From JBAYJY01 sp041664945 (lineage in GTDB: Bacteria; UBP15; UBA6099): a stretch of DNA of 12,200 nucleotides. The notes beneath the pieces were generated by a model. The model was not told the DNA's origin and made no database searches. It saw only the letters and a program-made list of their open reading frames with translations. The translations under genes were made by a program, and so were the position numbers. The DNA lies in NCBI GenBank assembly GCA_041664945.1, contig JBAYJY010000136.1, positions 1 through 12,200 of the forward strand, in the 5' to 3' direction. Shown here piece by piece: positions 6,479 to 12,200 of the stretch (positions are counted from its first letter, which is position 1; each line of letters begins with the position of its first letter).

Positions 6479-9394
6479 CTCATCAAAAATTCTTGTCTCC
6501 GGCGGTCCGAGATATGATTTTTGCATACCGCCGAAATCAATGAAGATTTTATCGAGTATTACGCTCGGATCTATCTCTATGATTTTAAGTATATGTTTGC
6601 CCTTGTCTATTTCAAGCTCCGCTTTCCCATACATTGCGCCGTGAAGGACGTTACGCTTCCAGACTTCATCGTCCTCGTCATTGCCTTGAGCGAAATCGAT
6701 ATATACCGCCGGACCGTCGTCTATAGATACGGCGCAACGGAGCTTGAATCTTTTTGAAATTTCATGCGTCGGAACCGCTTCCAGGATAACCTGCGCTTTC
6801 CCGGGTTTGAAAATATATATCGGGAATTCAAATTCAGGTTTATTGGTGACAGCGCTATCTTCTAAAGCATTAGATAGCCAACTCGACAACAATGGCGTTT
6901 TACCCGAAAGCCCTAAACCGGAGATAATGAAAAATATTGAAAACCCGGTTTTTATTTCACCGGTTTCCCCGACATCGATTGATACAACGCCATTATCCTG
7001 TATAAAAGATCCTTTGCTGATTTTTGGAGACTCCGGATTAAATAAAGAGACGCCTATGCAATATTCGGCGCCGGCGCCGGTTATCTTTATGCTGCCTTCG
7101 ATGTTCTCGCCTTTCGGAGCTTTGTCGTAGTCAATGCTGACCCAAAGTCGCTCATCGAGCTTAAGCGTTCCGGTCGCCTGGCTGATTTTTATCCAATCAG
7201 AGGATGGTTCCGCTTTCCAATCAAAAGCCTTTGATCCTTTATTAAAGATATCAATAAAGTATTCTTTTTTCGTAAATTGGTTGAACTCGGGAAGCTTCGC
7301 GACCGTATTGTCAGGAGTTACGTTGGTTTCCGGCAGCGGTTTGGCGCGACCCTCTATCGCGACGCCAAGCGCAGCAATATCTTTGACCTCCACGCTCCCC
7401 GTCTTGATTTCTCTAAGCGCGAGGCGGTCGTGCTGTTTGTAATTTATCATGTATTTCCATTTGCCGCCCGCGACTTCATTGTTGTAATAATCCGTCTCCT
7501 TCTGAATTTGCCTGAATGCTTCTTCGGATTTTTTCGCGTATTCATTCGCGCTTGCCCGGCCCTGTTTCGCGTAATCGCGACTCTTAAATGCATAGAGAAT
7601 TTTCTGATTCATCAGATACGAGGAGCGGACAGGATAAAGAACAAGCTCATAAAAAGCGTCTCTCTTTGAAATTGGCATTTTCAAATATGTTTCTTCAGAC
7701 AATTTGTAGATAAACTCGAATTGATCGAGTCTTTGTTGGATCTCGTCGCCATAATTGTATAGTGAGAATTCCGGATCGCGCACAACTGTGTTTGGCCAAA
7801 ATATTTCGTTGAACCCCATGTGTTCTGGTTTGCGTTGGTAGTTCAACATGTAATAAAATTCCATTGTATGAAATATTTCAGATGTATATTCATCGCCAAA
7901 TAATTCATGAGTCCATTTGGGAATGAAAGCAGTTCCGGGATCTGTACTTATATCCCACGCCAATTGCAGGAAATATTCCGTTCCCATCTCGGCCGGTTTG
8001 ATGTCGCCCACATTTACTACCCAGATGCGGCGCGCGTTGAATGCGTATGCTTTTCGCATCTCTTCCCAGATCAGCGCCGGAGGCGTCGTGGACAGCCACA
8101 GATAATCGTGCGGGCGGCCGGAATATGAAATGTGGTAATAAACGCCGCTCCCGCCGCTTCGCTTCTGTTCTTCAGGCGTCGGTAGCCGCCGGATGTAACC
8201 GTAATTGTCGTCCGTCCATAGGATTGTCACATCATCAGGAACTTTCAGGCCGTTCTCGTAAAGTGTCAGAACTTCTTTGTACGGGCTGAAAAGTTGCGGA
8301 ACTTTCTCGATGTCGGGATTAACATATTTGCGTATCAGCTCCCGCTGGTCGTTTATTATCCCTTCGAGCCGGCGCGTTTTTTCGTCAAGTGTGCCGTCGC
8401 CCTGCATCTCGTTGTCCTCAATGCCGCGCATGCCGAGCGTGTATATGTTTTCAAACCTGCCGTTTTCCCTGACCCGCATGTCCCAATAGTTGAGAATCTT
8501 ATCCTTGTTCCGCGTATAATCCCACGGGCCCTCGCCGTCGCGCGGCCATTCGTCCGGGTTGTCGCGCAGCATCGGCTCGCAGTGTGAAGAGCCCATCACG
8601 ATCGCGTAATCGTCCGCAACCTGTCTGTTCAGAGGATAGTAATTAAACGCTTTCGTGCAGCTTTTCATCGCCGGCCAGATGTAGTTGGCTTTCAGGCGCA
8701 GAAGCAGCTCGAAAACCTTCGCGTAAGTCTTTGGGCCGACATTACCGACTTCCGGCTCGAACGTTTTCGACGCCCAAGGATTAAGTCCGAAAGCCTCGTC
8801 GTTTATGAAAATGCCCCGATATTTAACCGACGGCGGCCCCTGCTTGCTATAAAAATCTTTTGAGATAATCAGTTCATCTTGTTTATCCGGCGTCACATCC
8901 GCCCACCAATACCACGGCGAGACGCCGATCTTCGCGGAAAGCTCGTAAACGCCGAACGCGGTTCCGCGCCGGTCGCTGCCGACGATGACAACCGCAGCCG
9001 CGACGCCCTTGACCGGCGCGTCAATCGCGGCGAGCGCGAATGTCTCCCATGAGCCCTTGATGCCGTCGACATTTATTTTTTTATCCGCGATAAGTTTGTC
9101 GATGAGCGCGCTCTTGCCGATCGTGCCGATAATCACGACGTTCCGGCTGAGTGCTGCGTCGTCGTGTGTGACCGCCGGTTTCTTTCCGGTGACGCGTTCG
9201 AAGTCCGCCGCGAGATCGCCGGCGGCGATCTGAACGACCTTGAAATCGTTTGCATCGATGTAAATATCGGCGATTGCGCCTTTGTAAAAAAGCTCGACAT
9301 CACCCTTTGCCGCAAGTGTTTCAGCAGTCGCTGAAGCGAGAACGCCGCCGCAAAGAGAAAGGGCAAGCGTGAGAACAAAAAAGAGTTTTTTCAC
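6467..9394 (-). CDS. Glycoside hydrolase family 115 xylan alpha-glucuronidase
   Basis: Exported enzyme of 975 residues expected to remove (4-O-methyl)glucuronic acid from xylan, including internal branches. The signal peptide KKLFFVLTLALSLCGGVLASA is clear. GH115 landmarks appear in order: N-terminal alpha/beta domain with GSDRRGTAFGVYELS and GVSPWYWWADV (about 140-167); barrel with YRGIFINDE, LRLKANYIWPAM, MGSSHCEPMLR, YTLGMRGIED, TILWTDDNYGYIRRLP and YYHISYSGRPHDYLW (about 190-435); a helical region (500-650); a BACON-like sandwich (about 700-785); and a final sandwich ending SYLGPPETR. Length is normal. The motif usually reading EAEH in the last domain is here IDVGETGE. Start: the frame extends to a TTG at 9400, but GAGG at 9403-9406 sits 8 nt before the GTG at 9394 and only 2 nt before the TTG, so GTG is chosen. 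It lies 51 bp after the Bax-inhibitor gene. GH67 is excluded by size and motifs. Confidence 0.95.
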   Translation of the reverse strand: MKKLFFVLTLALSLCGGVLASATAETLAAKGDVELFYKGAIADIYIDANDFKVVQIAAGDLAADFERVTGKKPAVTHDDAALSRNVVIIGTIGKSALIDKLIADKKINVDGIKGSWETFALAAIDAPVKGVAAAVVIVGSDRRGTAFGVYELSAKIGVSPWYWWADVTPDKQDELIISKDFYSKQGPPSVKYRGIFINDEAFGLNPWASKTFEPEVGNVGPKTYAKVFELLLRLKANYIWPAMKSCTKAFNYYPLNRQVADDYAIVMGSSHCEPMLRDNPDEWPRDGEGPWDYTRNKDKILNYWDMRVRENGRFENIYTLGMRGIEDNEMQGDGTLDEKTRRLEGIINDQRELIRKYVNPDIEKVPQLFSPYKEVLTLYENGLKVPDDVTILWTDDNYGYIRRLPTPEEQKRSGGSGVYYHISYSGRPHDYLWLSTTPPALIWEEMRKAYAFNARRIWVVNVGDIKPAEMGTEYFLQLAWDISTDPGTAFIPKWTHELFGDEYTSEIFHTMEFYYMLNYQRKPEHMGFNEIFWPNTVVRDPEFSLYNYGDEIQQRLDQFEFIYKLSEETYLKMPISKRDAFYELVLYPVRSSYLMNQKILYAFKSRDYAKQGRASANEYAKKSEEAFRQIQKETDYYNNEVAGGKWKYMINYKQHDRLALREIKTGSVEVKDIAALGVAIEGRAKPLPETNVTPDNTVAKLPEFNQFTKKEYFIDIFNKGSKAFDWKAEPSSDWIKISQATGTLKLDERLWVSIDYDKAPKGENIEGSIKITGAGAEYCIGVSLFNPESPKISKGSFIQDNGVVSIDVGETGEIKTGFSIFFIISGLGLSGKTPLLSSWLSNALEDSAVTNKPEFEFPIYIFKPGKAQVILEAVPTHEISKRFKLRCAVSIDDGPAVYIDFAQGNDEDDEVWKRNVLHGAMYGKAELEIDKGKHILKIIEIDPSVILDKIFIDFGGMQKSYLGPPETRIFDENDH

Positions 9395-9445
9395 GCTCAA
9401 ATCCTCATATCACACAAATTTTAGAAGCTTTGAAATCTAAGGCGA

Positions 9446-10144
9446 TTACCTTCTGCGGCCGAACAGGCGCAGCAGCATAAGGAACAGATTGATAAAGTCG
9501 AGATATAGAGCAAGAGCGCCGAGTATGGCGCCTTTCTGGAACGACTCGGCGTCAGCCTGATCGGCGACAAGACTCATCCGTTTAATCTTTTGGGCGTCAT
9601 ATGCGGTCAGGCCTACAAAGATGAATATGCCGGCGTAAGTAATCATCCAGTACATCATTGACGACTTGAGAAAAATATTAACCACAGAAGCGACGATCAA
9701 CCCGATAAGGAGCATGAAACAGAGATTGCCGACGCTCGTCAGATCGGTTTTTGTAATGCTGCCGTAAACAGCCATGACTCCGAACGTGCCGGCGGAAATG
9801 AAAAATGTCAACTGGATGGATTCTTTTGTGTAAATTAGAAAGATAATCGAAAGAGTCACTCCGGACAGCGCGGAGTAAACGACAAACAGCATTGTCGCCA
9901 GCGAGGCCGACATTTTGTTAATCGCGCCTGAAATTCCCCACACGAGTCCCAGTTCAGCAAATATCAATCCCATAAACAGCAAGCTGTTGCCTGCTATCGC
10001 CATAATCAACTGCCTGCTTGAAACTACGTACATTGAAACGAGTCCGGTGATCATAAGTCCGGCGCACATCCAGCCGTAAACCTTGTTGATGAATGCTCTC
10101 TGCGAATCCGCCGCTTTTGTCAAAGATCCGGTATAGTCGGCCAT
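9446..10144 (-). CDS. Bax inhibitor-1 (BI-1/YccA-like) family membrane protein
   Basis: Integral membrane protein of 232 residues with about seven hydrophobic segments. It matches the BI-1 (TMBIM/UPF0005) family, whose characterised members include a pH-gated calcium leak channel (Bacillus YetJ) and the E. coli FtsH modulator YccA. Two Asp residues in the last helices, Asp183 in VGLTAYDAQKI and Asp216 in ALYLDFINLF, match the family's di-aspartyl pH sensor, so the protein is probably functional. The N-terminus (KAADSQRAFINKVYGWM) is typical. Start: GGAGG at 10150-10154 sits 5 nt before the ATG at 10144. The ATG at 10156, four codons earlier, overlaps that site and lacks its own. It lies between the esterase (39 bp upstream) and GH115 in the same direction. 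Its role among polysaccharide genes is not evident; the substrate is not predictable from sequence. Confidence 0.93.
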   Translation of the reverse strand: MADYTGSLTKAADSQRAFINKVYGWMCAGLMITGLVSMYVVSSRQLIMAIAGNSLLFMGLIFAELGLVWGISGAINKMSASLATMLFVVYSALSGVTLSIIFLIYTKESIQLTFFISAGTFGVMAVYGSITKTDLTSVGNLCFMLLIGLIVASVVNIFLKSSMMYWMITYAGIFIFVGLTAYDAQKIKRMSLVADQADAESFQKGAILGALALYLDFINLFLMLLRLFGRRR

Positions 10145-10172
10145 GATATCCTCCATTTAGTTTTCATAATCA

Positions 10173-10201
10173 ATTATAAGAACTTATTTCTTTGCGTTCA
10201 T
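10173..10201 (-). promoter_or_regulatory. Weak candidate internal promoter upstream of the BI-1 gene
   Basis: The minus strand carries a perfect TATAAT (10178-10173) in the short gap after the esterase stop. 17 bp upstream is ATGAAC, matching only 3 of 6 -35 bases and lying inside the esterase coding end. It could let the BI-1 gene be expressed apart from the esterase, but the gap is AT-rich and a chance -10 is plausible. Confidence 0.2.
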
Positions 10202-11830
10202 GAAATATGACTCGAAAAGATCGCAGGCGTCTTTCTGATAGTTGAAGCCCTCGCTGATTTCCTTGTCCAGAATCAGGTAGTTGTTTTTATCGGCGGAGTA
10301 GGGCGCCCATTCCGGCAGTCCATCCACCTTCAGTTTCCCCGTGCGGGCGAATGTCGACCAGTATGCGATTACCTTGTTGGACAGCGTGGAGTTTGATTTG
10401 CTTCCGAATTTCATGCCGAGAAATTCAAAATTTCCGAAAACGAAAGCGAGCTCGACTCCGTGGAAAGCGCCCCAGTCCTTGAACATGCCAGATTCCGCCG
10501 GCGATTTCGAGAAAAGATATACATAGGTGTCAGGCTGATACTTCGATATCCATTTAGCGACCATTTGTGTCGGGCAGGTGAAAGCGACGTCGCGCACGAT
10601 CGCATTGTAGATCGCATGAGCGCCTTTGTACTGCGCCGCCGGATATTTGCTTATCACTGCTTTAGGGTCGATGTTCATTCCGAGCGACTTATTCAGCAAT
10701 TCGGCGTTTTTTTCAAAAACGGCTTCGAAAGCTTCTTGCGTTTCGACTTTAGCGCCCATTGTGAAATATGACGCTTCGTCTGCGTTCGAGCCGATGATGA
10801 CCGGTATTCCGCGCAGAAAATCGCCTCTCGAATACATCTTCTCCGGCGTATCCGGCAGGAATTTGCCGTCTATGCTGGGCAGAAACGCGAATTTCATGCC
10901 TGATTCATAGTCTGAAATAGGGTTGATGTTCATCGGAATATCTTTTATCAGCCGTTCCGCCGGTACAGCGCGGAGACATTCAGCCGCGGTTTTCGGATCT
11001 TCGCAACCCAGAATCTTAGCGATTTCGAGGCCCTGCTTTTCCTGCTTCTCTTTCTGATCGTACAAAACGATTATCGGACCGCTTTCGATTATCGCTTTTT
11101 GGAACAGCCCTTTAGCCGCAGGCGTCAGCAGCAGGAAGCCGACGCTGATTCCGCCCGCCGATTCGCCGAACACCGTCACGTTGTTCGGGTCGCCGCCGAA
11201 ATTCGCAATATTTTTCTGCACCCATTTCAGCGCCGCCAGTTGGTCCAGAAGCGCGTAGTTCCCTTCGTAGCCGTCTTTGTCTTTCAGAGACGGATGCACG
11301 AGGAATCCGAATGTCGCGAGCCTGTAGTTGATCGTCACAACAACAACGTCGCCCTTTGATGTCAGCGTCGCGCCGTTGTAGATCGGCCAGTTTTTCGAGC
11401 CGTAAACGAATCCGCCGCCGTGTATGAACACCATGACGGGTTTCGACTTGGCCGCAGCGCCCATAGGGTGGAACACGTTAAGGTAAAGGCAGTCTTCATT
11501 GCCGGTCACTTTCGTTGACGGCATGAGGCTCATCGGCATCTGCAGGCATTCGTTTCCTATGTTGACTGCCTGAAGAGTTTCAGCCCAAGGAGCATGTTCG
11601 GCCGGGGGCGCGAACCGAAGTTCGCCAAGCGGGGGGGCCGCGAACGGGATGCTTTTATACGCGCAAACAGAGTTCTTCGCGTCTGCAGTTCCGGTGACTT
11701 TCCCTTTATCGGTTTGAATGTTCGCGCAATCAGCCGTACCGTCGGCGCGCGCTAATGTCGCAAACGCAAAAAGAATTCCCGCCGCCGCAAAAGAGGCGGC
11801 TATTGTCTTGATTGATTGTTTTCCGCTCAT
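10184..11830 (-). CDS. Exported type-B carboxylesterase (alpha/beta hydrolase)
   Basis: Carboxylesterase/lipase type B enzyme of 548 residues, hydrolysing an ester of unknown identity; in this setting acetyl or feruloyl groups on hemicellulose are plausible but unproven. A signal peptide is clear (KTIAASFAAAGILFAFATLARA, cleavage near residue 29). Family landmarks: NEDCLYLNVF, oxyanion hole HGGGF (137-141), nucleophile Ser224 in FGESAGG, acidic Glu352 in GSNADEASYF and His457 in GAFHGVELAFVFG, giving a complete Ser-Glu-His triad. Length matches the family. Start: GGGAGGAA at 11837-11844 lies a few bases before the ATG. As first gene of the minus-strand block it is preceded by an extended -10 promoter candidate; the next gene follows after 39 bp. 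It is not one of the usual acetyl-xylan or glucuronoyl esterase families. Confidence 0.94.
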   Translation of the reverse strand: MSGKQSIKTIAASFAAAGILFAFATLARADGTADCANIQTDKGKVTGTADAKNSVCAYKSIPFAAPPLGELRFAPPAEHAPWAETLQAVNIGNECLQMPMSLMPSTKVTGNEDCLYLNVFHPMGAAAKSKPVMVFIHGGGFVYGSKNWPIYNGATLTSKGDVVVVTINYRLATFGFLVHPSLKDKDGYEGNYALLDQLAALKWVQKNIANFGGDPNNVTVFGESAGGISVGFLLLTPAAKGLFQKAIIESGPIIVLYDQKEKQEKQGLEIAKILGCEDPKTAAECLRAVPAERLIKDIPMNINPISDYESGMKFAFLPSIDGKFLPDTPEKMYSRGDFLRGIPVIIGSNADEASYFTMGAKVETQEAFEAVFEKNAELLNKSLGMNIDPKAVISKYPAAQYKGAHAIYNAIVRDVAFTCPTQMVAKWISKYQPDTYVYLFSKSPAESGMFKDWGAFHGVELAFVFGNFEFLGMKFGSKSNSTLSNKVIAYWSTFARTGKLKVDGLPEWAPYSADKNNYLILDKEISEGFNYQKDACDLFESYFMNAKK

Positions 11831-11874
11831 GCTGTATTCCTCCCGAGATGTTCTAGCTTCTTTGGCCTGTTCGT

Positions 11875-11938
11875 GGACAATTATATCACCATGTTAATTT
11901 TTTGTAGTTAAAATCCAATGATTTAAATTCATTTGTCC
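11875..11938. promoter_or_regulatory. Spaced inverted repeat in the divergent promoter region (possible operator pair)
   Basis: GGACAA (11875-11880) and TTGTCC (11933-11938) are a 6-bp inverted pair separated by 52 bp. One arm touches the -10/start region of the minus-strand promoter and the other is the -35 of the plus-strand promoter. The placement would suit a shared regulator, but six bases alone is weak evidence. Confidence 0.2.
11880..11908 (-). promoter_or_regulatory. Candidate extended -10 promoter for the minus-strand operon
   Basis: Read on the minus strand, TGATATAAT at 11888-11880 is a perfect -10 hexamer with the TGn extension. 17 bp upstream lies ACTACA (11908-11903), a poor -35 (3 of 6), which an extended -10 can tolerate. 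Transcription would start near 11873, giving a leader of about 43 nt before the esterase ATG. Confidence 0.5.
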
Positions 11939-11961
11939 GTATGTCTAAGTAATGATAAAAT
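11933..11961 (+). promoter_or_regulatory. Candidate sigma70-type promoter for the GH20-like gene
   Basis: TTGTCC (-35, 4 of 6) at 11933-11938, a 17-bp spacer, then TAAAAT (-10, 5 of 6) at 11956-11961. Transcription would start near 11968. The leader contains the purine run AAAGGGGG at 11977-11984, 8 nt before the ATG at 11993, which serves as ribosome site. Upstream sequence is A/T-rich, resembling an UP element. Confidence 0.5.
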
Positions 11962-11992
11962 AGAAATCTATAATTTAAAGGGGGCGGCGGAG

Positions 11993-12200
11993 ATGGCAAA
12001 GCGAATAGCGGCAATTTTGATAGTTGGTATGTTTTTCGGGATAGCGGCGCTCGGCGCCGACGGCGGAAGGCAGTTGCGCGTGATTCCGGCGCCCAAGCAG
12101 GTGGTCTGGCGCGACGGGATATTCAAGATCGGGCCAAAAACAGTTATCGTGGCGGCCAATCCCTCGAGAGCGAGCGATGTCTTTGCCATCGGACTTCTTC
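11993..12200 (+). CDS. Exported GH20-like beta-hexosaminidase, N-terminal fragment
   Basis: An open frame starts at ATG 11993 and runs off the window after 69 codons. MAKRIAAILIVGMFFGIAALGADGG is a typical signal peptide. It is followed by LRVIPAPKQVVWRDGIFKIG and KTVIVAANPSRAS, the pattern of the N-terminal domain 2 of GH20 beta-N-acetylhexosaminidases ('IPxPxxV...G.F.l...t.I'). The same alpha/beta fold precedes the barrels of GH84, GH67 and GH115, so the catalytic family cannot be fixed from this piece. It is transcribed divergently from the esterase, with 162 bp between start codons. Confidence 0.8.
   Translation, partial: MAKRIAAILIVGMFFGIAALGADGGRQLRVIPAPKQVVWRDGIFKIGPKTVIVAANPSRASDVFAIGLL

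Larger units (their letters stand above)
1145..11888 (-). other. Predicted five-gene transcription unit for decorated-xylan breakdown
   Basis: Five genes in one direction: esterase, BI-1, GH115, hybrid kinase, GH3. Gaps are 39, 51 and 21 bp for the first four, with no terminator visible between them. About 175 bp separate the kinase from GH3, with a promoter candidate but no U-tracted hairpin, so GH3 may be read both from upstream and on its own. The unit starts at the extended -10 site and ends at the 1145-1168 hairpin. Co-transcription is an inference from spacing. Confidence 0.6.

Noticed and set aside
6467..9394. GH67 alpha-glucuronidase as the identity of the large glucuronidase
   Set aside because: Motifs SSHCEPMLR, GMRGIED and SYLGPPE and the ~975-residue length with C-terminal sandwiches are GH115, not GH67.
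9420..9439. TTAGA...TCTAA inverted repeat between BI-1 and GH115 as a terminator
   Set aside because: Five weak A/T-rich pairs and no U-tract; too weak to interrupt the operon.
1..12200. CRISPR array, IS element, tRNA/rRNA or prophage signal
   Set aside because: No regularly spaced repeats, transposase or integrase motifs, terminal inverted repeats or RNA-gene signatures were seen; nearly all sequence is accounted for by enzyme and regulator genes.

Overview
The window looks like chromosome from a Gram-negative-type, plant- or algal-polysaccharide-degrading bacterium of roughly even base composition. The exported glycoside hydrolases, the absence of SusC/SusD-like genes and the orphan multi-PAS hybrid kinase would fit a PVC-group lineage such as Lentisphaerota/Verrucomicrobiota. 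That placement is a low-confidence inference; there is no rRNA or marker gene to settle it.

Layout. The left edge holds the 3' part of a plus-strand gene for a TIM-barrel glycosidase-like protein (3-1130). It converges on a minus-strand block that fills most of the window. In transcription order that block is: type-B carboxylesterase (11830-10184), Bax-inhibitor-1 family membrane protein (10144-9446), GH115 alpha-glucuronidase (9394-6467), cytoplasmic PAS-PAS-PAS hybrid histidine kinase (6445-4070) and GH3 beta-xylosidase-type enzyme with a PA14 insertion (3894-1210). The first four genes are 21-51 bp apart and probably co-transcribed. GH3 follows after about 175 bp with its own promoter candidate. 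A strong intrinsic terminator (1145-1168), with its U-tract on the minus strand, closes the block. At the right edge a plus-strand exported GH20-like gene starts at 11993 and runs out of the window. It diverges from the esterase across an AT-rich region carrying a good promoter candidate in each direction.

How the genes may work together. Removal of (4-O-methyl)glucuronic acid by GH115, removal of ester groups by the esterase and release of xylose by GH3 are complementary steps in breaking down decorated glucuronoxylan or a similar uronic-acid-bearing glycan. All three enzymes have signal peptides, so the chemistry is placed in the periplasm or outside the cell. The kinase is soluble and has no DNA-binding output, so it would have to read an intracellular cue and pass phosphate to a regulator encoded elsewhere. 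The Bax-inhibitor-1 protein has no known role in glycan use and is the odd member. No mobile element, CRISPR array, tRNA or rRNA was seen, and no gap exceeds about 175 bp.
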